DNA of 64,000 nt from Clostridiaceae bacterium M8S5. GTDB taxonomy: Bacteria; Bacillota; Clostridia; Tissierellales; MCWD3. The DNA lies in assembly GCA_029227815.1 (NCBI GenBank), contig CP118523.1:868001-932000 (forward strand), read 5' to 3'. Under the pieces are notes generated by a model. It did not search any database. It was not told where the DNA came from and was given only the letters and a program-made list of their open reading frames with translations. Of this stretch, positions 27,100 through 36,155 are shown one piece after another (position 1 is the first letter of the stretch; every line of letters begins with the position of its first letter). A program made the translations under genes and the position numbers.

Positions 27100-27885
27100 A
27101 TGAAGTATTATTTAGTAGATGCTTTTGCTGATAAGGTATTTGAAGGAAATCCAGCAGGGGTATGTGTTTTAGATTCGCCTATATCTGAATCTCTAATGCA
27201 AAAAATCGCAGCAGAAAACAATATTAGTGTAACAGCTTTTGCTGTAAAAAAATCACCGGGTAATTATTATATAAGATGGTTTAAACCAGAAAAAGAGATT
27301 GGTCTTTGCGGACATGCAACACTAGCACTAGCTTTTGTGATATCTAATTATTATGAGCCTGATATAAAAACTATTAATTGTGAATCTGCTAGTGAAAATT
27401 TTATGATATTAGTTGATAAAAATACTTTTGAAATGGACTTTCCAGCTTTTGAATTGACCTCCTGCAAAGTTACTCCTCTTATAGAAGAAGTACTAGGGTT
27501 TAAACCTAGAGAGGCAGTGCTTGGTCGTGATTTGATACTTTTAGTTGATTCGGAGCAGCAAGTTAAGAACGCTAGACCTAATTTTGAATTGATGAAAAAG
27601 ATTCCTATTGGAGAAGGTATGCATATTACTGCGAGTAGTGATCAATATGATTTTGTTTCTAGATGCTTTTTTCCCAAAATAGGTATGCAAGAAGATCCTG
27701 TTTGTGGTTCTGCTCATTGTGGGCTTGCTGCATATTGGGCTAAAAAACTTGAAAAAGACGAATTGGTCGCTAGACAGCATTCTCAAAGGGGAGGCACACT
27801 ATATTGTCGAAGTAAAGACGGCAGAGTTAAGATAAAAGGAAAAGCAGTGCTTTATTCGGAAGCTGAACTTTATATACAATCGTAA
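27100..27885 (+). CDS. PhzF-family isomerase-like protein
   Basis: A 261-residue protein of the PhzF/diaminopimelate-epimerase fold. It has the diagnostic start YYLVDAFADKVFEGNPAGVCVL, a catalytic-Glu region (AAENNISVTAF), GLCGHATLALAF and EDPVCGSAHCGLAAYW. Characterised members do proton shifts on ring substrates, for example PhzF in phenazine synthesis. Here it is fourth in a catabolic operon, so an isomerisation or epimerisation of an intermediate is a fair inference. Confidence 0.85.
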   Translation: MKYYLVDAFADKVFEGNPAGVCVLDSPISESLMQKIAAENNISVTAFAVKKSPGNYYIRWFKPEKEIGLCGHATLALAFVISNYYEPDIKTINCESASENFMILVDKNTFEMDFPAFELTSCKVTPLIEEVLGFKPREAVLGRDLILLVDSEQQVKNARPNFELMKKIPIGEGMHITASSDQYDFVSRCFFPKIGMQEDPVCGSAHCGLAAYWAKKLEKDELVARQHSQRGGTLYCRSKDGRVKIKGKAVLYSEAELYIQS

Positions 27886-27921
27886 AGCTATAACAATTTG
27901 TAAAGAAGGGAGAAATGAATT

Positions 27922-28989
27922 ATGAATAAATATAAAATTGTAGCAATAAATTTAGGATCTACATCTACAAAGATTGCATATTGTGAAGGTGAAAATTTTG
28001 TATTTAAGGAAAGCTTGGTGCATCCAGCAGTTGAAATACGATCTTATGAAACTATATGGGAACAATTTGAGTACAGAAAAAAAGCTATTAGTAGATTTTT
28101 AAAAGACAAAGGTATTGAAATAGCATCATTAGATGCGGTTGTTACAAGAGGTGGTCACACTCAGCCAATTATAGGAGGTATATATCGTATAACAAATAAA
28201 ATGCTAGAGCAATCTGCAAGTGAAAAATATGGAAATCATGCTACGGATTTAGGATTAAAGATTGCTAATAGTTTTTCAGGGGAAGGGCCCGTTGCATTTA
28301 CTGTTGATCCACCTACTACTGATGAATTTGAACCTTTGGCTAGATATAGTGGATTACCACAAATGCCAAGAAGAAGTAGTTTTCACATATTAAATCATCG
28401 TGCTGTTGGAAAACAATACGCTAAAGATATTGGAAAGAGATATGAACAGCTAAATTTAGTAGTTGCTCATATGGGTGGTGGAATTAGTGTCGCTGTTCAT
28501 AAGCAAGGAAAACTTGTTGATGCTAATAACGCAATAGATGGAGATGGGCCATTTTCTACTAATCGTTGTTGTACAGTTCCTGTTGGAGAACTAGTAAAAA
28601 CTTGCTACTCGGGTAAATATACTTATGAAGAAGTAAGGCAAATGCTTAATGGTAATGGTGGTTTGATGGCTTATTTAGGAGAAAATGATGTTAAAACTAT
28701 AGAAGAAAAAGCAGAAAAGGGAGACGAAAAATGTTTGGAAGTTATTGATGCTATGTCATATCAGACATCTAAGGAAATCGCAGCTTGTACTTCTGTTTTA
28801 TGTGGTAATGTTGACGCAATTATTATCACTGGAGGTATTGCAAACTCAAAGAGAATAATTGATTTTATCAAAGAACATGTTGGATTTATTGCAGAAGTAG
28901 TTGTTTATCCAGGTGAATTCGAAATGCAGTCTCTTGTATTAAATGCATTGGCAGCTCTAAAAGGTGAGGAAGAAATAAAAGAATTATAA
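27922..28989 (+). CDS. buk: Butyrate kinase
   Basis: A 355-residue ASKHA-fold acyl kinase of the usual Buk length: INLGSTSTKIAYCEG (phosphate 1), VVTRGGHTQPI, DPPTTDEFEPLARYSGLPQMPRRS, LVVAHMGGGISVAVHKQGKLVDANNA (phosphate 2) and IIITGGIANSKRI (adenosine). It makes ATP from butyryl phosphate or a related acyl phosphate. The ptb-like gene follows after 43 bases, in the reverse of the classical ptb-buk order. Confidence 0.92.
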   Translation: MNKYKIVAINLGSTSTKIAYCEGENFVFKESLVHPAVEIRSYETIWEQFEYRKKAISRFLKDKGIEIASLDAVVTRGGHTQPIIGGIYRITNKMLEQSASEKYGNHATDLGLKIANSFSGEGPVAFTVDPPTTDEFEPLARYSGLPQMPRRSSFHILNHRAVGKQYAKDIGKRYEQLNLVVAHMGGGISVAVHKQGKLVDANNAIDGDGPFSTNRCCTVPVGELVKTCYSGKYTYEEVRQMLNGNGGLMAYLGENDVKTIEEKAEKGDEKCLEVIDAMSYQTSKEIAACTSVLCGNVDAIIITGGIANSKRIIDFIKEHVGFIAEVVVYPGEFEMQSLVLNALAALKGEEEIKEL

Positions 28990-29032
28990 TGATTGAATAA
29001 TAACAATAATTCAAAGAATGGGGTGAAGAGTT

Positions 29033-29938
29033 ATGTTTAAATCTTTTAAAGAAATAGAAAAATATCTTATTTCAAGTAATATTAAGAAGAAGATAGCATT
29101 AGCAGGTGCACATGATGACGATGCATTAAGTGCTGTTGTTAGTGCTAAGCGAAAAGGTATAATAACAGCGGTTTTAATTGGAGATAAAGAGAAGATAATT
29201 AAAATTCTCGTAGGTATGAATGAAAGTGTAGAGGATTATGAAATAATTTCTTGTCAGGGAGAATCTGAATGTGCTAATTTGGCTTGTGAGTTAGTACATC
29301 AAAAAAAGGCAGATATTCCTATGAAGGGTTTAATGCAGACATCTTCATTTATGAGAGCGATTTTAAACAAAGAGAAAGGTCTTTTGCTAGAGAGAGCGTT
29401 ATTAAGTCAAGCTACAGTTTTAGAGCATAGAAAAGAAGAACGTCTGATGATAATCAGTGACTGCGCAGTTAATATTAACCCAAGTTATGAAGAGCGAGTT
29501 AAGATTATAAAAAATGCAGTACAGCTTGCTAACAAATTAGGAAATGATAAACCGAAGGTAGCTATTGTTTCAGCGCTAGAAAGTGTAAATCCTGCAATAA
29601 ATTCAACTATAGAAGCAGCTATGCTTAGTAAGGCAGCTGAACGTGGACAAATTAAAGGATGTATAGTAGATGGTCCGCTTGCTCTAGACAATGCAGTATC
29701 TGCAGATGCAGCTAAACATAAAGGGATCGTTAGTCCTGTGGCTGGACAAGCAGATATACTAATAATGCCTGATTTGTGTGCAGGGAATATATTCACTAAA
29801 TCTTTAACATTTTTTGCAGAGCTACCATCTTCGGGAACCCTAAATGGCACTATTAGCCCAGTAATAATGACTAGTAGAAGTGACAAACCAGAAAATAAGT
29901 ATTATTCCATATTAACTGCTATATTACAAGCTTTATAA
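29033..29938 (+). CDS. ptb: Phosphate butyryltransferase-like acyltransferase
   Basis: A 301-residue PTA/PTB-family enzyme converting acyl-CoA and phosphate to acyl phosphate. Landmarks are the early KKIALAGAHDDDALSAVVSAK, GDKEKI, MKGLMQTSSFMRAIL, SDCAVNINP, VAIVSALESVNPAINSTIEA and GCIVDGPLALDNAVS. The length fits Ptb rather than acetate-type Pta. The pair with buk lets the operon harvest ATP from an acyl-CoA product. Chain-length preference is not visible. Confidence 0.88.
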   Translation: MFKSFKEIEKYLISSNIKKKIALAGAHDDDALSAVVSAKRKGIITAVLIGDKEKIIKILVGMNESVEDYEIISCQGESECANLACELVHQKKADIPMKGLMQTSSFMRAILNKEKGLLLERALLSQATVLEHRKEERLMIISDCAVNINPSYEERVKIIKNAVQLANKLGNDKPKVAIVSALESVNPAINSTIEAAMLSKAAERGQIKGCIVDGPLALDNAVSADAAKHKGIVSPVAGQADILIMPDLCAGNIFTKSLTFFAELPSSGTLNGTISPVIMTSRSDKPENKYYSILTAILQAL

Positions 29939-29949
29939 ATAGATAAGAT

Positions 29950-30315
29950 ATGTATTGTCAAAGAGTAGTTAATGATTTTCTGGTTGAATGTATTGTAGTA
30001 AAGATGGGTAAAGATATATCTATTTCACTTTATGGTGGTCATGTAGCTCATATAGGATGTATAGTTTTAACTATTCCTAGGGAAAGTTTAACAGGTAATG
30101 GAATTAGTGTGACTACTTCTGTAATAAATAAATTAGCGCATAAAGATGAGGAAATCGCAAAGCTTGTTTCTGAAAAGATAGCTAGACGTTTTGATTGTAC
30201 TGTGTCATGTAGTTGTGGTGTTCATGTAGATGGTATTGATAGTGAATGCATAGCTAAAATATACGATGCGTGCAATGAAATTATAGAAGATATAATCATA
30301 GAACTTCAAAAATAA
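29950..30315 (+). CDS. LpdD-like decarboxylase accessory protein
   Basis: A 121-residue protein resembling LpdD/YclD, the small third subunit or prenyl-flavin chaperone found with LpdB (UbiX) and LpdC (UbiD) of gallate and hydroxybenzoate decarboxylases. Features are GHVAHIGCIVLTIPRESLTGN, then TSVINKLAHKDEEIAKLVSEKIAR and a Cys-rich block CTVSCSCGVHVDGI. It lies 11 bases after ptb without a strong ribosome binding site, and directly ahead of the UbiD gene. Confidence 0.8.
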   Translation: MYCQRVVNDFLVECIVVKMGKDISISLYGGHVAHIGCIVLTIPRESLTGNGISVTTSVINKLAHKDEEIAKLVSEKIARRFDCTVSCSCGVHVDGIDSECIAKIYDACNEIIEDIIIELQK

Positions 30316-30369
30316 CTATAACTTTATTTAAGTAAAAAGATTCAATTTATTGAGATAGGAGGTAATGGA

Positions 30370-31839
30370 ATGTCTAAAAATAGAAAAGTTTATGATCTTC
30401 GCTCTGCATTAGAATTATTAGATAACATTCCAGAGCAGTTGATACAAACAGATGTAGAAGTTAATCCTAAAGCTGAACTTGCAGGAGTTTATAGACATGT
30501 TGGTGCTGGAGGAACTGTTGCTCGTCCTACCAAGGAAGGTCCAGCGATGATTTTTAATAATGTCAAAGGACATGAAGGAGATAGAGTTGTAATAGGTTTA
30601 CTTGCTAGCCGAAAACGGGTAGGGTATCTTTTAGATGAAGACCCTAAGAATCTTGGGCGTCTTTTGAATGAGGCTGTAAAAAAACCAATCAAACCTGTGA
30701 TGATTAATTCCAAAGATGCTTTGTGTCAACAAGTAGTGCACTATGCGGATGATCCAGATTTTGATATACGTAAACTTATTCCGGCTCCTACTAATACACC
30801 TGAGGATGCTGGGCCTTATATTACTATGGGATTGTGCTATGCATCTGATCCTGAAACAAAGGAATCAAATATCACTATTCATCGTCTGTGTATTCAAAGC
30901 AAAGATGAGATTACTATGTATCTTGTTCCGGGAGCTCGTCATATCGAAGTATTTAGGAATAAAGCTGAGAAAAATAATCAACCACTTCCTATATCTATCA
31001 GTATCGGTGTAGACCCTGCAATAGCTATAGCATCATGTTTTGAGCCACCAACTACTCCTTTAGGATTTGATGAACTAGAGATTGCGGGAGCTATTCGTAA
31101 AGAACCGGTTAGATTAACCAATTGTTTAACGATAAATGAAAGATGCATTGCTAATGCTGAATATGTCATTGAAGGTGAACTTTTACCAAATGTTCGCATG
31201 AAAGAAGATTGTAATACTGGTACTGGTAAAGCTATGCCTGAATTTCCGGGATACACAGGTGATGCAAATCCATCTCTGCCGGTTATCAAGGTTAAAGCAG
31301 TGACGACACGTATAAATCCTATCATGCAGACTTGTATAGGTCCAAGTGAAGAGCATGTATCGTTGGCAGGTATACCTACTGAAGCCAGTATAATTCAAAT
31401 GATTGATAAAGCTATGCCTGATAAATTACAAAATGTATACTGTTCTTCAGCTGGCGGGGGTAAATATATGGCTGTTATTCAGTTTAAAAAAAGTATACCT
31501 AGTGATGAAGGAAGACAGCGACAGGCAGCATTACTGGCATTTTCGGCTTTTAGCGAGTTAAAACACATTTTTCTTGTAGATGAGGATGTTGATCCATTTG
31601 ATATCAATGATGTACTATGGGCGATGAACACACGTTTTCAAGCAGATTCGGATGTTATTTGTATACCCGGTGTAAGGTGTCATCCACTAGATCCTTCTAA
31701 TACTCCAGATATGTCACCTAGCATTAGAGATAGTGGTATAGCTTGTAAAACTATATTTGACTGTACAGTTCCTTATAATAAAAAAGAGCATTTCGAGCGT
31801 TCTAAGTTTATGGAAGTAGATCCGTCTCATTGGGTATAA
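30370..31839 (+). CDS. UbiD-family prenyl-FMN decarboxylase
   Basis: A 489-residue UbiD/LpdC-type enzyme, ATG behind AGGAGGTAATGGA. Landmarks are LRSALELL at the N-terminus, SNITIHRLCIQSKDE (prFMN/Mn region), ARHIEVFRNKAE, PLPISISIGVDPAIAIASCFEPP, and the conserved EYVIEGEL with the catalytic Glu. The family reversibly decarboxylates aromatic, heteroaromatic or unsaturated acids. Together with the adjacent UbiX and LpdD-like genes it forms a complete decarboxylase set. Substrate unknown: gallate and 4-hydroxybenzoate are the best-known choices for this arrangement, but the neighbours point to a nitrogen compound. Confidence 0.9.
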   Translation: MSKNRKVYDLRSALELLDNIPEQLIQTDVEVNPKAELAGVYRHVGAGGTVARPTKEGPAMIFNNVKGHEGDRVVIGLLASRKRVGYLLDEDPKNLGRLLNEAVKKPIKPVMINSKDALCQQVVHYADDPDFDIRKLIPAPTNTPEDAGPYITMGLCYASDPETKESNITIHRLCIQSKDEITMYLVPGARHIEVFRNKAEKNNQPLPISISIGVDPAIAIASCFEPPTTPLGFDELEIAGAIRKEPVRLTNCLTINERCIANAEYVIEGELLPNVRMKEDCNTGTGKAMPEFPGYTGDANPSLPVIKVKAVTTRINPIMQTCIGPSEEHVSLAGIPTEASIIQMIDKAMPDKLQNVYCSSAGGGKYMAVIQFKKSIPSDEGRQRQAALLAFSAFSELKHIFLVDEDVDPFDINDVLWAMNTRFQADSDVICIPGVRCHPLDPSNTPDMSPSIRDSGIACKTIFDCTVPYNKKEHFERSKFMEVDPSHWV

Positions 31840-31914
31840 AGTATAGTTAGTATTTATTTAAATGAAGGAAGTTAACCAGACTAGTTATTTTTACAGCGTG
31901 GGAGGTAGAAAATT

Positions 31915-32493
31915 ATGATGGATAGAAAGAGAATAATTGTTGGTGTAAGTGGAGCAAGTGGTATTCCTCTTGCTATATGTTGTCTTAAAGAACTAAAATG
32001 GTTTAAAGAATACGAAATTCACCTCGTTGTTACAGAGGGAGCAAAGAAGACTCTTTCTTTTGAAACAGATATGAATATAGAAGAATTAAAAAGCTTAGCA
32101 GATGTCTATCATGATAACAAAGATATAGAGGCTAGTATTGCAAGTGGTACTTTTAAAGTTGAGGGAATGATAATTCTTCCTTGTAGTATGAAAACATTAA
32201 GTGGTATATCTCATGGGTATTCAGACAACCTTCTTTTAAGGGCGGCTGATGTAAATATCAAAGAGGGTAGAAAACTGGTATTATGTATCAGAGAAACACC
32301 TCTTAGTCATATCCATTTAGATAATCTTTGTTATATATCAAAGTTACACAATATAACTATTATGCCTCCTATGCTTACGTATTATAATAACCCGAACACA
32401 ATACAAGAGATGGAGATTCATATAATAGGGAAAATATTATATAAATTCGGTATAGAGGTTAACAAATTTAAACGTTGGGGTGAAACAAACTAA
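31915..32493 (+). CDS. UbiX-type flavin prenyltransferase
   Basis: A 192-residue flavoprotein with the classical start RIIVGVSGASGIPLAICCLKEL, the IILPCSMKTLSGISHGYSDNLLLRAADV block, and the RETPLSHIHLDNL segment. It attaches a dimethylallyl group to FMN to make the cofactor of the UbiD enzyme encoded just upstream. Start ATG 31915 behind GGGAGG. Last gene of the main operon. Confidence 0.92.
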   Translation: MMDRKRIIVGVSGASGIPLAICCLKELKWFKEYEIHLVVTEGAKKTLSFETDMNIEELKSLADVYHDNKDIEASIASGTFKVEGMIILPCSMKTLSGISHGYSDNLLLRAADVNIKEGRKLVLCIRETPLSHIHLDNLCYISKLHNITIMPPMLTYYNNPNTIQEMEIHIIGKILYKFGIEVNKFKRWGETN

Positions 32494-32494
32494 A

Positions 32495-32560
32495 GTAGGT
32501 TTATAAACTACCTTGTTTTTTATATAGAGCGACTAAGAAATTCTTAGAGCTCTTTTGTTT
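32495..32560 (+). terminator. Tandem terminators after the decarboxylase operon
   Basis: Hairpin GTAGGTTTATAAACTAC then CTTGTTTTTT, followed by AGAGC...AAGAA / TTCTT...GCTCT and TTTTGTTTT. Confidence 0.65.
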
Positions 32561-32752
32561 TGGGTTACATTTAATCTACAAATGGAATTATAATAAAGAG
32601 AGAAGTTGTTTATTTAAACTTGAATAAACTACACATTTTCTATAAAATATTATATATAAGTAGAAATTTTTATTAAATAAGCAATTTCATCATAGTTATT
32701 ATTCAAAAATACATTGATTTAATGATAATATTTATAAATATAAGGAGGTAAC

Positions 32753-33214
32753 ATGATAAATAATATAGCAAAAATTGATGCTTTGATAGGAAATATAACC
32801 AATCACCTTATTTCAGTATCGCGTATATCAAATAAATATGGGACAGATGTAGAGATTTTTTCAGCTGAAATTCACCTACTGGAAGCTATACATGATAATC
32901 CCGATTATAATGTTAGTAAATTATCACAATTTACTGGAAGTGCTAAAAGTGTTGTCTCTAAGACTGCATCAAAGTTAGAAAAAAAGGGTCTTATAAGAAA
33001 GTTAAAAGCTGTAAGTAACAATAAAGAAGTGTATTATATTCTTACTAGTAAAGGAAGATTGGCTTATGAAGGGCATAATGCGTTTCATGCAGAGCATTGT
33101 CACGATGATTGGACTCATATTAGTCAGTTGCCAGAAAAAGATCAACAACTAATAATTAACTTTTTAGAAAATTATATAGATTATTTAGTACAAACTAAAG
33201 ATGAGCAAAAGTAA
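32753..33214 (+). CDS. MarR-family transcriptional regulator
   Basis: A 153-residue winged-helix protein. The DNA-binding part is EIHLLEAIHDNPDYNVSKLSQFTGSAKSVVSKTASKLEKKGLI with the wing KAVSNNKEVYYILTSKGRLAYEGH. MarR proteins usually respond to aromatic or phenolic ligands. Its location right after the UbiD/UbiX genes and ahead of the creatininase gene makes it the likely regulator of the whole island. Confidence 0.88.
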   Translation: MINNIAKIDALIGNITNHLISVSRISNKYGTDVEIFSAEIHLLEAIHDNPDYNVSKLSQFTGSAKSVVSKTASKLEKKGLIRKLKAVSNNKEVYYILTSKGRLAYEGHNAFHAEHCHDDWTHISQLPEKDQQLIINFLENYIDYLVQTKDEQK

Positions 33215-33229
33215 TTGTTAGATATAAAT

Positions 33230-33260
33230 CTAGTCGAGATTGGACTTGGCTAGTTTTTTT
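33230..33260 (+). terminator. Terminator of the MarR gene
   Basis: CTAGTC / GGCTAG stem with inner AGTC/GACT pairing, then TTTTTTT. Confidence 0.6.
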
Positions 33261-33316
33261 ATACATTATTTATAGTTTACCTATAAAACAATAATTAAAT
33301 AATTTAACAAACATAA

Positions 33317-33345
33317 TTGACAACAAGCTATTTAACCTATATAAT
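33317..33345 (+). promoter_or_regulatory. Consensus promoter of the creatininase-family gene
   Basis: TTGACA (33317-33322), exactly 17 bases, TATAAT (33340-33345): a perfect consensus, suggesting either strong expression or tight repression. Confidence 0.75.
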
Positions 33346-33376
33346 TAAATTAACGAAAAGAAAGGGGGAAATATAA

Positions 33377-34141
33377 ATGAAAACGTTTTTATTAGAAGAA
33401 ATGACTTGGGTACAAATAAAAAAAGCTATGGACGCAGGTGTTAGAACGGTGGTTATTCCTTTAGGTGCTATTGAACAACATGGCCCACATATCGCTATCA
33501 GTTGTGATACTTTATTAGGTTATTCATTAGCAGAAATAATTGCCAGAAGACTTGAGAAAGCGTTAGTTGCTCCTGCTATTAGACCGGGTCTGTCAGAAGA
33601 TTTTATGGAATTTCCGGGATCACTTACTTTAAGAGAATCGACTTTTAGAGATCTCATAGAAGATTATGTAGATAGCTATGTTAGACATGGATTTACAAAT
33701 ATTATTTTAGCACCAGCACATGGAGGTAATTTTGATGTTGCTGAAGATATGGCTGAAAAATTATCACAGAAACATCCTGATTTTTGTATAATAAATACTT
33801 TAACTCTTGAAGATATGTCTAAAATGAGTGAAACATCTTCTGAATCCGCTGAAATGGATCAAACTGTAGGAGGTATTCACGCTGGTGGAATTGAAACTTC
33901 TGAGATGTTAGCATATTGGCCTCAATATGTAGATATGAGCAAAGCAGAAACTGGGTTCTTGGGTACAATTGAGGAAACCTTTGAGAGTGTCGAAATGAAA
34001 GGACTTAAAGCTACATCTAATAATGGTATACTAGGTGATGCTACTGTTGCAACTGCTGAGGTTGGCAAAGTGAGTATGGAAATATGTGTAGATTATATAA
34101 TTGACTATAAAATAAAAAATAATAAAAAATTTTGTCTTTAG
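33377..34141 (+). CDS. Creatininase-family metal-dependent amidohydrolase
   Basis: A 254-residue protein with the family signature VVIPLGAIEQHGPHIAISCDTLLGYSLAE (Glu, His and Asp metal ligands), PGLSEDFMEFPGSLTL, ILAPAHGGNFDVAEDMAE and GGIHAGGIETSEMLAYWP. Members hydrolyse cyclic amides such as creatinine or act on peptides (MftE). It has its own promoter, but together with the M24 gene upstream it hints that the island degrades a lactam or other cyclic nitrogen compound. Start ATG behind GAAAGGGGG. Confidence 0.88.
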   Translation: MKTFLLEEMTWVQIKKAMDAGVRTVVIPLGAIEQHGPHIAISCDTLLGYSLAEIIARRLEKALVAPAIRPGLSEDFMEFPGSLTLRESTFRDLIEDYVDSYVRHGFTNIILAPAHGGNFDVAEDMAEKLSQKHPDFCIINTLTLEDMSKMSETSSESAEMDQTVGGIHAGGIETSEMLAYWPQYVDMSKAETGFLGTIEETFESVEMKGLKATSNNGILGDATVATAEVGKVSMEICVDYIIDYKIKNNKKFCL

Positions 34142-34204
34142 TTAATAACATAATTACAAACATAACATAATAATTAAGATGGTAATACATCGATATTATT
34201 GCTT

Positions 34205-34252
34205 AAAGCTGTAGAGAGTAGATAATTTATAGTTGTCTTTTTTCTACAGCTT
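34205..34252. terminator. Hairpin between convergent genes
   Basis: AAGCTGTAGA / TCTACAGCTT, a 10-bp stem with a long AT-rich loop, between the creatininase gene and the minus-strand TetR gene. Confidence 0.55.
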
Positions 34253-34321
34253 ATTATATGATAACATTATGCAATTTGATCAATATAAAAGCGTTATTTC
34301 TATGTTATCTGAGACTTTTGA

Positions 34322-34900
34322 TTAATTATTGTTTAACATTTTATCTACAAATGTTTTCCAAATATCATAGAGAGTTGTTTTAGGTAAGTGGATTGATCTT
34401 TCTAAAATGCTTTGATCTATCATTTCAAAAATATGTACATATAAATCTTCTTGATTGCTTTTAATCATGTCAAACTTCACACACATACCAATTATTTTTT
34501 TGTAGTAGATTTTAACCTGTTTCATGAGTTTATCAGTAAGATTTGCTATTGTCTCATTCCTTAATCCTAATAAAAAATACTGCATCATAATTAATGGAAA
34601 TTCGGGATTTTCGATATAATAATCTATCATATTATAACCTAAAGTTAATATATTGCTGTAACATTCATCTCTACTACTTATATTATTATTGATATAATGA
34701 TTTGCTTTTATATCTTCAATAATACATTCGTATAGTATTTCAAATATTTCTTCTTTACTTTTAAAATGGTAACACAAAGCTTGTTTACTAACACCTAATT
34801 TTTTAGCTATATTGGATAAAGAAGTTTGCTCATATCCTAATCTTGCAAACATTTCATAAGAAACATCTAAAATTTTTATTTTTGTATTATTTATAGTCAT
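34322..34900 (-). CDS. TetR/AcrR-family regulator
   Basis: A 192-residue regulator. The HTH is in residues about 8-52 (ILDVSYEMFARLGYEQTSLSNIAKKLGVSKQALCYHFKSKEEIF). The rest is the all-helical ligand domain. Its ATG overlaps the stop of the upstream DUF418-like gene by four bases, so the two are translationally coupled. It probably binds the palindrome at 35975-35996 and represses its own operon. Confidence 0.88.
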   Translation of the reverse strand: MTINNTKIKILDVSYEMFARLGYEQTSLSNIAKKLGVSKQALCYHFKSKEEIFEILYECIIEDIKANHYINNNISSRDECYSNILTLGYNMIDYYIENPEFPLIMMQYFLLGLRNETIANLTDKLMKQVKIYYKKIIGMCVKFDMIKSNQEDLYVHIFEMIDQSILERSIHLPKTTLYDIWKTFVDKMLNNN

Positions 34901-35964
34901 TTTGTTATCCTCCTCATAATTAATTCTAAAGGACCTCTCTTAAAATATTTTATCCAAATATTAGAAAAAGCTATCATAAACAGAAATACTAAAGTCGATA
35001 ATATAACAACAAATAGTTCATCTTTATAAGACAAATTATCTATTAGTGTAAAAATAGTTAGCACTATAACGCAATGGATAACATAGTGAGTTAGAGCCAT
35101 TTGTCCTGTTGTAGCAAGATATTTAACTATTTTACTATTTTTAGATTCCATGCACAATTTAACGCATATACCTATAAAAGCGGTAGCCCATCCACTAGAA
35201 GCAAAAACATAGAATATAGTAGGATTCATGGGCTTAGTGTTAAATATGTAAACTGTAATTTCACAATGTCCAGAAGCTTCAATAAAAATAATACTAACTA
35301 CTTCAACAATAATAGCTAATGCAAAAGCATCAACAATCATTCTATTGAGTATTATTGGGTCTTTAAAATCTAGCTTTCCTAATATTAGCCCTAATAAAAT
35401 AAATACAATCCATGGAAAGACTGGATGATAGCCGTTGAAAAATGTATTAAGACAAAGGCCTTTTAAAGTGTACAAATTATTATAGTATGTAAAATCACCA
35501 GTCCAATTTGCCGTATAGTCTAAAGTAAGTTGCAATATAAAAGTTATAGCTAAAACGGTGCTTATACTGATTACTAGTTTTTTTGGCGTACAAAACAAGA
35601 AAAACAAAGCTATAATAATTATATAAATTCCATAAAAATGTAGTATATCTGCAGTCCACTCAAATACTACTAGTAATATAAACCCTAGTACAAATAAAAA
35701 AGCTGCTCTCTTTATTAAAATTAATCTATCTTTATATTTATTTATATTATCTTGTATTTCGTAACTCTTTTTAGTCATAAGGCTTATTCCTATACCTGCT
35801 AGTATGAGAAAGACAGCTGCTGCTCTACCTTCAAATAAACATAAAAAATTATTAATACCATTATATTTTATAATTCCGTAGGAAAATACAATATGATAAT
35901 TAACTAACATCATACCTAAAATTGCTAATGCTCTAGCTACATCAAAGCCTAATATTCTTTTCAT
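34897..35964 (-). CDS. DUF418/HGSNAT-like multi-pass membrane acyltransferase
   Basis: A 355-residue membrane protein with about ten segments. The start RILGFDVARALAILGMMLVNYHIVF is the typical N-terminal helix of the DUF418 / heparan-glucosaminide acetyltransferase-like group (Asp-x-x-R-A), and a C-terminal HYVIHCVIVL block follows. These proteins are thought to transfer acyl groups across the membrane; substrates are mostly unknown. First gene of a two-gene operon with the TetR regulator. ATG behind AAGGAGG. Confidence 0.8.
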   Translation of the reverse strand: MKRILGFDVARALAILGMMLVNYHIVFSYGIIKYNGINNFLCLFEGRAAAVFLILAGIGISLMTKKSYEIQDNINKYKDRLILIKRAAFLFVLGFILLVVFEWTADILHFYGIYIIIIALFFLFCTPKKLVISISTVLAITFILQLTLDYTANWTGDFTYYNNLYTLKGLCLNTFFNGYHPVFPWIVFILLGLILGKLDFKDPIILNRMIVDAFALAIIVEVVSIIFIEASGHCEITVYIFNTKPMNPTIFYVFASSGWATAFIGICVKLCMESKNSKIVKYLATTGQMALTHYVIHCVIVLTIFTLIDNLSYKDELFVVILSTLVFLFMIAFSNIWIKYFKRGPLELIMRRITK

Positions 35965-35974
35965 AATTTCCTCC

Positions 35975-35996
35975 TTACTTAACGATCGTCAAGTAA
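35975..35996 (-). promoter_or_regulatory. TetR-type operator
   Basis: A near-perfect 22-base palindrome, half-site TTACTT-ACGAT on each side of a central ATCG, lying just ahead of the ribosome binding site of the DUF418-TetR operon. Confidence 0.7.
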
Positions 35997-36100
35997 ATAA
36001 TACCATACATTTTTTGGTATGTCAAATAGTATATTTTGTTAATATGCTATAGAGAAAAAAGTAGAGTTTTTAATTAATATTTCATTTTAAAGTGGACAAA

Positions 36101-36137
36101 AAAGAACTTTTCTCGATTTTAGAGAAAAGTTCTTTTA
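36101..36137. terminator. Terminator of the Cys-rich peptide gene
   Basis: AAAGAACTTTTCTC / GAGAAAAGTTCTTTT with a 7-base loop and A/T tails on both sides, so it works for either strand. Confidence 0.8.
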
Positions 36138-36155
36138 GTTTTATTTTGATGATAA

